From positions 62,001 through 126,000 of the forward strand of contig NZ_FOFV01000005.1 in assembly GCF_900111005.1 (NCBI RefSeq): DNA of 64,000 nucleotides. The letters are read 5' to 3'. The first letter of the stretch is position 1. Each line of letters starts with the position of its first letter. The position numbers and the translations under genes are program-made. This DNA is from Lentzea albida (GTDB lineage: Bacteria > Actinomycetota > Actinomycetes > Mycobacteriales > Pseudonocardiaceae). The notes under the pieces are model-generated. The model was not told the DNA's origin and made no database searches. It was given only the letters and a program-made list of their open reading frames with translations. This document shows, piece by piece, positions 16,377-24,299 of the stretch.

Positions 16377-18484
16377 ACGCCGAACTCGTAGAGCGAGTAG
16401 CCCCAGCCGGTTCCGCGCTGGGTCGCGTGCAGCCGGACGTACCGGCCGGTCGCCGTCACGTCGATCGAGTCCACGCCGCCGTTGCCGGTCGTGGTGCCGT
16501 GGACGGAACGCCAGTTGGTGCCGTCGTCGGACACCTGGATCTCGTAGGCGCGCCCGAAAGCGCCTTCCCACACCAGTTGCACGTGCTGGAACGTCGTCAC
16601 CGCGCCGAGGTCGACCCGGATCCACTGCGGGTCGGCCCAGTCGGTGGCCCAGCGGGAGCCGGCGTTGCCGTCCACCGCGTTGGACGGCGGGTACGGCGCG
16701 CCGTCACCGACCTGCTGGTACGACGAGGCCGTGGTGGGCTTGTTCAGCGCCACGTTCGTGCCCGCGGGCTGCGGTGCCACGACCCGCATCGACTTCGTCT
16801 CGATGCCGATGTTGCCGCGACCGTCCTCGGCCATCACGTACACCTTCCACACGCCGAGCCGGTCGGGTGCGGTGACGGTGAGCCGGTTCCCGTTGACCTG
16901 CACGGGAGCGTTGGCGAGACCGCCGCTGTTGTCGATGTACTTGCTGTTGAACGCCGCCGACCACGCGATCGCGTCACCGTTCGGATCGGACGCGGCCACG
17001 TCGATGTTCAGCTGGGCGCCCGCCGCGATCGTCTGCGGCAGGTTCATGGCGGTGATCACCGGCGGGGTGTTGGCCGGGGTGGCACCACCGAACGCCTGCT
17101 GCACCGAGTAGAACGACAGCCGCTTCTTGCCCGCGGGCGTCAGGTTGAACCAGACGGCGCCGAAGTCGTACTCGGTGCCGTAGTGGAACAGCGTGCCGCC
17201 GAAGGACACTCCCCTGTGGCCGATGATGCAGTTCCAGGCCTGGGTGTAGCCGTCGCGCTTCTGGACGTCCGTGGGCTCGTCCGGCACGCCGTTGGCGTCG
17301 TTGGGGACCTCCCACTCACCGGCGGGGCCGGCCTCGGTCAGGATGTACGGCTTGGTGTAGCCGCCGTCGATCCAGTCCTGGCGGACCTTGCAGACGTTGC
17401 CGTAGGAGTTGACCGAGTACAGGTCGAGGTCGGGCGTGTGGGCCTTGAGGTACACCCACGCACCGGTCCAGGCGTCCGTGTTCGTCACCGGGTGGTTCGT
17501 GTCGATGGCGTGGATCGCCTGCGCGGCCTCGTTGATGTACTTCGCGTAGGCCACGCGCTGGTTCTCGAGCTCCGTGCCGGAGTAGCAGTTCTGCAGGCCC
17601 AGAATGGACTCGTTGCCGACGTTCCACATCAGCACGCCGGGGTGGTCCTTGTAGGTCGTGACCCACTGGCGGATCTGCCCGAGCATGTCGGCCTTGTAGG
17701 CGCCGTCCGTCACGTAGTTCACGCAACCGCCGGAGCCGGGACCACCGCCGGGCTGCAACCAGAAGCCGTTGATCACGCGCAGGCCGTTGGCCGCGGCCGC
17801 GTCGAGCAGCGGGCGGGTCGTGGCGTCCGTGCCCCACGTGCGCACCGTGTTGACGCCCATGGACTTCAGCTCGGGCATGTACCGCGCCGCGTCGGCGGCG
17901 GGCGGGCCCCAGGTGAGGCCCTTGACGGTCCACGGCTGGCCGTCGACCGTGAGCTGCCAGTTGCCCTGGGAGCCGGTGACGCGCACGCCGGTGCCGGGCT
18001 GCGGGTTCGAGCCGCCCTGCTCGCCGTAGACGCGGAACTCCCACAACGAGATGCCGTAGCCGTTGGCGCGCTGGGTCGAGTGGACGCGAACGTACCGGCC
18101 GGTGCCGGTGACGTCGAAGCCCTGCCGGCCGCCGGTGCCGCCGGTGACGGAGCGGATCGACGACCAGCTGTCGCCGTTGGCCGAGACCTGGATCTCGAAC
18201 GCCGTGGCGTAGGCGGACTCCCAGTCGAGTTCGACGCGGGTCACGGTCGAGGTGGCGCCGAGGTCGACCCGCAGCCACTGCGGGTCGCTCCACGTGCTGG
18301 ACCACCGGGTACCGGGATCACCGTCGACCGCGGCCGAGGCGGGGGTGCCCCCGCCCTCGGTGGACGACGCGGTGGCGGGTTTGCCTTGGGAGAGCAGCGA
18401 GGGCGCGGCGCTGACCGTGCCCGGTACCACTGCCAGTCCCACGAGCACGGCGAGCACCGTGCCGACAGAGCGGAGGCGGAACAT
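16364..18484 (-). CDS. Secreted GH2-like glycosidase with two F5/8-type (CBM32-like) domains
   Basis: A 706-residue exported enzyme. Order: signal peptide (1-26, ending TVSAA), F5/8 type C domain (about 30-155; GTRWSSTWSDPQWLRVDLG), TIM barrel (about 165-470), an Ig-like segment, and a second F5/8 domain (about 575-705; GSRWATDWADPQWIRVDLG). The barrel carries MWNVGNES with the probable acid/base Glu and ILTEAGPAGEW with the probable nucleophile, as in clan GH-A (GH2-like). The sugar specificity cannot be read. A LacI-type palindrome sits 39 bases upstream of the ATG, and the gene diverges from the DUF1996 gene, which has its own copy. Confidence 0.85.
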   Translation of the reverse strand: MFRLRSVGTVLAVLVGLAVVPGTVSAAPSLLSQGKPATASSTEGGGTPASAAVDGDPGTRWSSTWSDPQWLRVDLGATSTVTRVELDWESAYATAFEIQVSANGDSWSSIRSVTGGTGGRQGFDVTGTGRYVRVHSTQRANGYGISLWEFRVYGEQGGSNPQPGTGVRVTGSQGNWQLTVDGQPWTVKGLTWGPPAADAARYMPELKSMGVNTVRTWGTDATTRPLLDAAAANGLRVINGFWLQPGGGPGSGGCVNYVTDGAYKADMLGQIRQWVTTYKDHPGVLMWNVGNESILGLQNCYSGTELENQRVAYAKYINEAAQAIHAIDTNHPVTNTDAWTGAWVYLKAHTPDLDLYSVNSYGNVCKVRQDWIDGGYTKPYILTEAGPAGEWEVPNDANGVPDEPTDVQKRDGYTQAWNCIIGHRGVSFGGTLFHYGTEYDFGAVWFNLTPAGKKRLSFYSVQQAFGGATPANTPPVITAMNLPQTIAAGAQLNIDVAASDPNGDAIAWSAAFNSKYIDNSGGLANAPVQVNGNRLTVTAPDRLGVWKVYVMAEDGRGNIGIETKSMRVVAPQPAGTNVALNKPTTASSYQQVGDGAPYPPSNAVDGNAGSRWATDWADPQWIRVDLGAVTTFQHVQLVWEGAFGRAYEIQVSDDGTNWRSVHGTTTGNGGVDSIDVTATGRYVRLHATQRGTGWGYSLYEFGVYRR

Positions 18485-18523
18485 TGCGTCTCCTGCAGGG
18501 TCGAGTGAGGGGGTGAAGTGCGG

Positions 18524-18535
18524 GAGAGCGCTCTC
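18524..18535. promoter_or_regulatory. LacI-type operator O1 (GAGAGCGCTCTC)
   Basis: A perfect 12-bp palindrome 39 bases before the GH2-like gene, flanked by GG and AC. It is one of five such sites and the least extended of the perfect ones. Confidence 0.78.
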
Positions 18536-18621
18536 ACAACCCTGGCGGCGAATGTTACGAACACACCACGCTCATGTCAACGAACCCCTTGACATCGTCC
18601 CGACACGAGCGGGACATTACT

Positions 18622-18639
18622 TGGGAGAGCGCTCTCCCA
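18622..18639. promoter_or_regulatory. LacI-type operator O2 (TGGGAGAGCGCTCTCCCA)
   Basis: A perfect 18-bp palindrome ending 32 bases before the TTG start of the DUF1996 gene. Together with O1, 98 bases away, it could be bound on both sides of the divergent promoters. Confidence 0.85.
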
Positions 18640-18671
18640 GCCGGTTTTCCCACGTCGGCAGGAGGACACAG

Positions 18672-19580
18672 TTGTCCCGAAAACTCAGCGCGCTGGCCCT
18701 GGCGGCCAGCCTCGTCACGGCGGTGCTCGCGGTGGTCACGAGCGCGGCCCAGGCCGATGACTACGTGAGCCACCACGAGTTCCAAGCGAACTGCTCGTTC
18801 ACCGCGGACCGCCCGGACGACCCGATCGTCTTCCCCGGTCTGCCCGGCGCGTCACACCTGCACACGTTCATCGGCAACCACTCCACCAACGCCAACAGCA
18901 CCAACGACTCGCTCAAGCAGGCCACCACGAACTGCGTCACGCCCGACGACAAGTCGGCGTACTGGTTCCCGTCCGTGCTGAACGGGGACCAGGTCGTGCG
19001 GCCGGACGGCAACCAGGTCGTCTACTACAAGTCCGGCATCCTGCGGTACCAGGACGTCGTGCCGTTCCCGGCCGGCATCCGGTTCGTCGTGGGCAGCCCG
19101 ACGTCGACGCAGGAGGAGTTCCGCACGCACCCCGGCGCCATCGAGGGCTGGGAGTGCGGTGACAGCTACAAGAACTGGGACATCCCGTCCTGGTGCATGC
19201 CCGGCAGCCAGCTCACGGTCCGCTTCCAGGCCCCGAGCTGCTGGAACGGCCGTGACCTCGACTCGGCGGACCACAAGTCGCACATGGCCTACCCGGACCG
19301 CGCGACCCTCGTCTGCCCGCCCAGCCACCCCGTGGCGGTGCCGATGATCGAGTTCAAGATGGCGTTCCCGGTGTCCGGCGACATGTCCCGCGTACGACTC
19401 GCCAGCGGCCGCGGGTACACCTGGCACTACGACTTCATGAACGCCTGGGACGCACCCACCCAGGCCGCGCTCGTCCGGCACTGCATCAACGGCGGGCTGC
19501 AGTGCGACCCGCGCGGATTCGACCTCTACAAGCCGCATCGAGGCGCCGCACTCGGACCGGACTACCGGTTGCCGCGGTAG
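18672..19580 (+). CDS. Secreted DUF1996-domain protein
   Basis: About 302 residues, exported: the signal peptide runs from the TTG start at 18672 to about residue 31 (SLVTAVLAVVTSAAQA). The mature part is one DUF1996 domain with HHEFQANCSF, VFPGLPGASHLHTFIGNHST, DSADHKSHMAYP and a late HYDFMNAW; repeated His/Asp clusters suggest metal or sugar chemistry. Six or more Cys fit disulfides. The family is widespread in fungi and actinomycetes and has no firm function. The start was chosen because GGAGGACACA lies just before it. The operator upstream places it in the LacI regulon. Confidence 0.85.
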   Translation: MSRKLSALALAASLVTAVLAVVTSAAQADDYVSHHEFQANCSFTADRPDDPIVFPGLPGASHLHTFIGNHSTNANSTNDSLKQATTNCVTPDDKSAYWFPSVLNGDQVVRPDGNQVVYYKSGILRYQDVVPFPAGIRFVVGSPTSTQEEFRTHPGAIEGWECGDSYKNWDIPSWCMPGSQLTVRFQAPSCWNGRDLDSADHKSHMAYPDRATLVCPPSHPVAVPMIEFKMAFPVSGDMSRVRLASGRGYTWHYDFMNAWDAPTQAALVRHCINGGLQCDPRGFDLYKPHRGAALGPDYRLPR

Positions 19581-19626
19581 ACGCAGAACATCCCAGGGCG
19601 CGGGTGCGCCCTGGGATGTTCTGCGT
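19581..19626. terminator. 21-bp perfect hairpin, bidirectional terminator
   Basis: Arms 19581-19601 and 19606-19626 pair without a mismatch around a 4-base loop GGGT. It starts 1 base after the DUF1996 stop and ends 9 bases before the convergent malectin gene stop. It is the strongest hairpin in the window. Confidence 0.9.
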
Positions 19627-19635
19627 CTCCGGCCG

Positions 19636-20187
19636 TTACGCGGCGGGCACCAGCACGATGGCGTTGATCTGGGGCTGCTCGACCGCGCCGCGCACCAGGT
19701 CGACGCGCACCTCGCCGTTCGCGTCCGCGGTGACGGCGAAGTCCTTCTCCACGCCGAACGCGGTGAGCGGGGCGTCCGCGCCGGCGGCGACCGCGGTCCC
19801 GATGATGTCGAAGTCGCTCAGCACGCGGCGGCCGTTCACGTCGACGTCGAAGACCCGCTGGCCAGGGCGGGTGAAGTACCAGTCGAGGAAGTACAGCCGC
19901 AGCTCGTACGACGCTCCCGCGGTCAGGCCGGTGAGCGCGTAGGACGACTCCAGGTACCGCGAGGTGTTCCAGAGCGCGCTGTCGATCCGGTTCGTGACGG
20001 TGCGGCTGAAGACCACGTTCGACCGCTTGTCCGCGGGCTTGGTCTCCGTGAGTCCCCCGACGCCGACGTCACCGGGTCCTCCCGCGTCCACCACGACGGG
20101 ATCGGCGGCCAGGGAGGCCTGTGCCGTGCCGAGCAGGAGCGCGGCCGCCGCCGCGGTCGCCGTGATCACTCGAATGAAGTTGCGCAT
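19636..20187 (-). CDS. Secreted malectin-domain carbohydrate-binding protein
   Basis: A 183-residue exported protein: signal peptide (1-27, ending ASLAA), then a single malectin-like domain (VVVDAGGPGDVG, SALWNTSRYLESSYALTGL, YELRLYFLDWYF, FDVDVNGRRVLSDFDI, and a final INAIVL). Malectin and CBM57 domains bind di-glucose or related glucans. No catalytic domain is attached, so it probably serves as a free binding protein or adhesin. It is the last gene of the unit started by the F5/8 beta-helix protein, 27 bases behind the LacI-like gene. Confidence 0.85.
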   Translation of the reverse strand: MRNFIRVITATAAAAALLLGTAQASLAADPVVVDAGGPGDVGVGGLTETKPADKRSNVVFSRTVTNRIDSALWNTSRYLESSYALTGLTAGASYELRLYFLDWYFTRPGQRVFDVDVNGRRVLSDFDIIGTAVAAGADAPLTAFGVEKDFAVTADANGEVRVDLVRGAVEQPQINAIVLVPAA

Positions 20188-20214
20188 GCGTGTAGAGCAC
20201 CACCTTGTTCGTTT

Positions 20215-20976
20215 TCAACGGGAATGCGGAGCCGGTGTGGGTGCCGCCAGGGTCGTGCCCTCGACGAACTCGCACGCCAGCAGCACCTGGGACCGCTTCT
20301 GCGGCAGCCGCGCCAGCAGGTGCACGGCACGCCGGCCGGTCTCCCACCTCGGCACGCGCAGGCCGGTGAGGCCCAGCAGGTCCTGCTCGGACAGGTCAAG
20401 TGCCAGCACGGAGAGATCTCCGGGCACCGCGAGGTTCCGGCGGCGTGCCGCGCGGACGAGCGCCGCCGCGTCGTCGGAGTGTTCCGCGATCACCGCCGTC
20501 ACGCCGATGCGCAGCAGCTGGTCGAGCCAGACCGCGGGTGCGTGCAGCCCCTTGATGCCGAAAGCGCTTGCGGCGGCGCGGAACTCGTGCAGGCGTTCCA
20601 CCGAGGTGGTGCCGCTCGGCAGTCCGATGTAGACGATCTGACGATGACCGAAAGCCGCGGTGCGCGCGACCAGGTCGCGCACGCCCGCGGCGTGGTCCAC
20701 GTCCACGTAGGGGATCTGTCTGAGCGCACTGTCCCGCCTGCCGATCGACACGAACGGGATCTCGTGGTCGATCAGGCAGGACAGGTCGCGGTCGTCCGCG
20801 GTGCGGTCGAGCAGGACGCAGCCCGCGAGGGCCACGTCCCGGGTGTCGACGAAGTCGAGGTCGGCGCACAGGAGCAGGCCGTTGCCCGTCCTGTGCGCCG
20901 CGTGCCCGATGCCCGCCAGAGCGGGCGTGCTCTCACCGGGAAGGGTGTCCCGGGAGAGCACGCCGATCAGACTCAC
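20215..20976 (-). CDS. LacI-like effector-binding protein lacking the DNA-binding head
   Basis: A 253-residue protein that aligns by eye with the periplasmic-binding-protein-like core of LacI/GalR regulators (starting SLIGVLSRDTLPGE, then GCVLLDRTAD, PFVSIGRRDS, YVDVDHAAGVRDLV, GHRQIVYIGLPSG, AVIAEHSDDAAALV, DLSVLALDLSE). The usual 60-residue helix-turn-helix and hinge are missing, and no in-frame start would supply them because the GTG at 20976 overlaps the stop of the secreted beta-helix gene (GTGA). No signal peptide is seen. It may act as a sugar sensor or co-effector working with the full LacI encoded nearby, or be a truncated paralog. Confidence 0.72.
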   Translation of the reverse strand: MSLIGVLSRDTLPGESTPALAGIGHAAHRTGNGLLLCADLDFVDTRDVALAGCVLLDRTADDRDLSCLIDHEIPFVSIGRRDSALRQIPYVDVDHAAGVRDLVARTAAFGHRQIVYIGLPSGTTSVERLHEFRAAASAFGIKGLHAPAVWLDQLLRIGVTAVIAEHSDDAAALVRAARRRNLAVPGDLSVLALDLSEQDLLGLTGLRVPRWETGRRAVHLLARLPQKRSQVLLACEFVEGTTLAAPTPAPHSR

Positions 20977-23168
20977 GGATAGTTCACCAGGTAACGGACC
21001 TGGTTGGCGGTGTTCGCCACACCACCGACGCCGTTGATGACGTTGGCGATGGTGCCCACCCCGCCGAGGGACACGGTGACCAGGTGCCGGAACCGCACAC
21101 CCGACCGGTTCGGCGCCTCGAAGCCGTTGTCCGTCACGATGCTCGGATCGGCCTGGTTGAAGGCGTAGACACCGACACCGAACGCTTCGTGCGTCGTGAC
21201 GTTGTCGGAGACCTTGTAGCCGGCCCAGCCGCGCTTGGAGCCGTTCATCCACGCGGCCTGGTTGGGCGGGTCGTACGGCAGCTCGTTCTGGTAGAGGTAC
21301 ACGCGGCCGCCGTTGCCGTTCCAGACCAGGTTGTGCTGCTGGTAGTGCTCCACGAACAACCCGTACGCCGTCACGTTGTCGCCGTTGACGACCACACCGT
21401 TCTGGCCCGGGTTGGCCGTCCAGCTCACACCGTCACCGTGGTCGGCACGCCACACCCAGGTGTGGTCGATGATCGTGTCCCGGCTGTTCACCCGCATGCT
21501 CACCGTCGCCTTGCCCGCCTGCGACCCGCCGACGCGCAGGTACACGTCGTGCAGCGAGGTGGGGTTTGCGGCGTGCGAGTTCGCCGACGAGTCACCGATC
21601 TCCAGCAGCACCGGCGAGTTCTGCACACCGGCGTCGACGAGGAACCCGGCCAGCTTGACACCGTCCACATCGGACGTCGTCAGCGCCGCCTTGCCCGTGG
21701 TCGGCGTCAGGGTCGCGAGACCCAGGCCCAGCACCACCGTGTTCGGACGGGTCACGCGGATCGTGTCGTCGAGCTGGTGGATGCCCGGCGTCAGCAGCAG
21801 GTGCTTGCCCTGGCCGAGAGCCGCGTTGATCGTCGCCGCCGGCGTGCCCGGCTTCACGATGAAGAAGTCCGCCAGCGACACCGACGAACCCGGGTTGCCG
21901 TTCTCCCAGCTCGTCCCCCGCGAGTTCTGCCGCAACGCGGGAACGAACACCCGGTACTCACCGGAGCCGTCGATGTAGAGGTACGGCTTCTCGCGCGTCA
22001 CCGGCGAGGTGTCGACGGTCGTGTGCGACGGGTTCGGGAAGTTGTCCACGGGCGCGCCCTGCGTGCCGGCGAACACCATGTTCCACACCGAGCCGGACCA
22101 GCCGTTGACCAGGTTGCTGTTGCGTGTGAGGAACTGCTGCTGCGACCCGGAGATGACCGTTCCGTCGATCTTGCTGTCGACGATCAGACCACCACTGGCC
22201 CAGCCGTCGTAGCCGTTCCACAGGTGCGCCTGCCCACGCAGGTGCATGCGCCGGTAGGCCGTGGCCTGCGACACCGCCCAGCGCTCGATCTGGTTGGCCG
22301 GCAACGTCACCGACAGGTTCTCCGCACCACGCCAGAAGTTCTGCGTCGCGTTGCCGAGGTTGTTGGGGTCGTTGCCCTGCTGCAACCAGTCGGCCTCGAC
22401 GCGGATGTGGCCGTTGATGTTGACGTCGTCCGGGTTCAGGCCCAGACCGGCGACCTGGGTGTAGAACCGCAGGTTCACGTCGGCGTTGTAGGTGCCGGGC
22501 TTGAACAGCACGGCGTGCCGCTGCGGCCCGAACTGGTTCGTCTTCATCTGCGCGGAGATCGCATCCAGTCGTGACTGCATCTCCGACTGCGACGAACCCG
22601 GACCGTAGACGTACACGTTCGGACCGAAGTCCGGGTTGCGCGGGTCGGTCGGCGTCACACCCGGCGTGTCCGGCGTGGTCGCGTAGACACCGAACTCCCA
22701 CAACGAATAGCCGTAGCCGGTACCGCGCTGGGTGCCGTACACCCGCACGTAACGACCCGACCCGGAGACGGTGAGCGACTGGGTGCCGCCCGTGCTCGTG
22801 GTCGTCGAGTAGACGTCACGCCACGAGTTCGCGGCGGCGGTGTCGGACACCTGGACCTGGAAGGCCTTGCCGTACGCGCCTTCCCAGGCCAGGGAGACGC
22901 GGCAGACCTCCTGGGTGGAGCCGAGGTCGACCTGCAGCCACTGCGGGTCGGAGAACTGCGACGACCAGCGGGAACCCGCGTTCCCGTCCACGGCGGCGGA
23001 AGCAGGGGTCCCACCGTTCTCCGTCGACGACGCGGTCGCGGGCCTGTTGAGAGCGACGTTGGAGGTACCGCACGCTGCGGCACCCGCTTGGGTGGTAACG
23101 CTGACGGTTGTCACGAGGCACAGGGCGGAGGCCGCGAGTACGGCCGCCCTGGTCAGGGGAGAGCTCAT
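20973..23168 (-). CDS. Secreted F5/8-domain protein with right-handed beta-helix
   Basis: A 731-residue exported protein. Order: signal peptide (1-31), F5/8 type C (CBM32-like) domain (about 35-165; GSRWSSQFSDPQWLQVDLG), short Thr/Pro linker, then a long beta-helix (about 185-730) with FKPGTYNADVNLRFYTQVAG, TVVLGLGLATLTPTTG, DTIIDHTWVWRADHGDGV and NGDNVTAYGLFVEHYQQH. This layout resembles pectate-lyase/GH55-type helices acting on polysaccharides; catalytic residues cannot be assigned. The ATG at 23168 lies 62 bases downstream of operator O3. The stop overlaps the LacI-like gene. Some databases carry misleading names for this family, so I keep the description structural. Confidence 0.82.
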   Translation of the reverse strand: MSSPLTRAAVLAASALCLVTTVSVTTQAGAAACGTSNVALNRPATASSTENGGTPASAAVDGNAGSRWSSQFSDPQWLQVDLGSTQEVCRVSLAWEGAYGKAFQVQVSDTAAANSWRDVYSTTTSTGGTQSLTVSGSGRYVRVYGTQRGTGYGYSLWEFGVYATTPDTPGVTPTDPRNPDFGPNVYVYGPGSSQSEMQSRLDAISAQMKTNQFGPQRHAVLFKPGTYNADVNLRFYTQVAGLGLNPDDVNINGHIRVEADWLQQGNDPNNLGNATQNFWRGAENLSVTLPANQIERWAVSQATAYRRMHLRGQAHLWNGYDGWASGGLIVDSKIDGTVISGSQQQFLTRNSNLVNGWSGSVWNMVFAGTQGAPVDNFPNPSHTTVDTSPVTREKPYLYIDGSGEYRVFVPALRQNSRGTSWENGNPGSSVSLADFFIVKPGTPAATINAALGQGKHLLLTPGIHQLDDTIRVTRPNTVVLGLGLATLTPTTGKAALTTSDVDGVKLAGFLVDAGVQNSPVLLEIGDSSANSHAANPTSLHDVYLRVGGSQAGKATVSMRVNSRDTIIDHTWVWRADHGDGVSWTANPGQNGVVVNGDNVTAYGLFVEHYQQHNLVWNGNGGRVYLYQNELPYDPPNQAAWMNGSKRGWAGYKVSDNVTTHEAFGVGVYAFNQADPSIVTDNGFEAPNRSGVRFRHLVTVSLGGVGTIANVINGVGGVANTANQVRYLVNYP

Positions 23169-23229
23169 GATCCTGCCTGACACGTTGGGGCGCGTGAGCC
23201 CAGACGATGACGTCCGTGGCACCGGACAT

Positions 23230-23247
23230 CGGGAGAGCGCTCTCCCA
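23230..23247. promoter_or_regulatory. LacI-type operator O3 (CGGGAGAGCGCTCTCCCA)
   Basis: Perfect over the inner 16 bases. It lies between the lacI-type stop and the start of the beta-helix operon, which it should control. Confidence 0.85.
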
Positions 23248-23277
23248 CAGGTTAACCCCTGGTGTCGGGCAGGTCAA

Positions 23278-24291
23278 TCAAGCAGACGCCCGAATGACGA
23301 GTTCCGGTTCGAAGATGACGGACGTGGGTCGCTGTTCCGGGTCCTCGAGACTCGTGACCAGCACCTCGGCCATCTTCGCGGCCATCGCCTCGACGGGCTG
23401 GCGCACGGTGGTGAGCGGCGGGCGGCAGGCGAGAGCGGGTGCGCTGTCGTCGAACCCGACCACCGCGACATCCTGCGGCACGCGCAAACCGTGCTCCAGC
23501 AACACGTCCACGGCTCCCTGCGCCATCAGGTCGTTCGCCGCGAACACGCCGTCCACCTCGGGGTGCTCGACGAGCAGGCGGCCCATCGCGGCGTGCCCGC
23601 TGGCCGCGGTGAAGCCGCCCTCGACGACGGGGACGTACGGGAAACCGTTGCGCGCCATGGCCTCGCGGAACCCGGTGAGCCGGTCCTGGCTGGCGAGCAC
23701 GTCGAGCGGCCCCGAGATCGCGCCGACGGTCGTGCAACCGAGCTCCATGAGCCGCGCCGCCGCGAGCCTGCCGCCCGCCTGGTGGTCGAGGTCGACGTAG
23801 CTGACGGGCAGCGGACGACCCGGCCGCGCGTACAGCACCGTGGGCACCCCGGCCGCCAGCAGCCTCTCCGGCAACGACTCCGCCGCGTGCGTGGTCACCA
23901 GCAGCGCTCCGTCCGCGCTGCCCTGCCGCAGGAACTCGACCACGTCGGCCCTGGTGCGGTCGGTGTCCGCGAGCATCAGCACCGGGTGCACCCCGCGGGT
24001 GCGCAGGAAGTCGACGACACCGGCCGTGACGCGGCCGAAGAACGGGTCCACGAAGACGTCGGACCCGCCGCCGGCACCGGAGATGACCAGCGCGACCGTG
24101 CCGGTGCGACGCGTGACGAGCGAGCGCGCGGCGTGGTTGGGCGTGTAGCCGGTCTGCTCGATCGCGTTGCGCACGGTCTCCTGGAGGTTCGGGTCGACGT
24201 TGCGCGTGCCGTTCACGACGCGGGAGACGGTCGCACGGGACACGCCCGCGATCCTCGCGACGTCCTCGAGCGTCGGGCCGACCTTCGTCAT
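23278..24291 (-). CDS. LacI-family transcriptional repressor
   Basis: A 337-residue regulator. The N-terminal helix-turn-helix and hinge are complete (TLEDVARIAGVSRATVSRVV, then NHAARSLVTRRTGTVALVIS), followed by the sugar-binding core (GGSDVFVDPFFG, DGALLVTTHA, YVDLDHQAGGRLAAARLMEL, DGVFAANDLMAQGAVDVLLE, VGFDDSAPALACRPPLTTVR). I use the ATG at 24291; a GTG at 24303 overlapping the GH3 stop is also possible. As the only complete LacI protein here it is the natural owner of the five GAGAGCGCTCTC sites, one of which lies just upstream of its own start. The inducer is probably a beta-glucoside or breakdown product, by inference. Confidence 0.92.
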   Translation of the reverse strand: MTKVGPTLEDVARIAGVSRATVSRVVNGTRNVDPNLQETVRNAIEQTGYTPNHAARSLVTRRTGTVALVISGAGGGSDVFVDPFFGRVTAGVVDFLRTRGVHPVLMLADTDRTRADVVEFLRQGSADGALLVTTHAAESLPERLLAAGVPTVLYARPGRPLPVSYVDLDHQAGGRLAAARLMELGCTTVGAISGPLDVLASQDRLTGFREAMARNGFPYVPVVEGGFTAASGHAAMGRLLVEHPEVDGVFAANDLMAQGAVDVLLEHGLRVPQDVAVVGFDDSAPALACRPPLTTVRQPVEAMAAKMAEVLVTSLEDPEQRPTSVIFEPELVIRASA

Positions 24292-24299
24292 GATCCGTT

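Noticed and set aside
15707..18508. A 933-residue plus-strand frame across the TetR and GH2-like genes
   Set aside because: Its text is low-complexity Val/Gly/Arg antisense of the F5/8 domains, and it would conflict with two clear genes.
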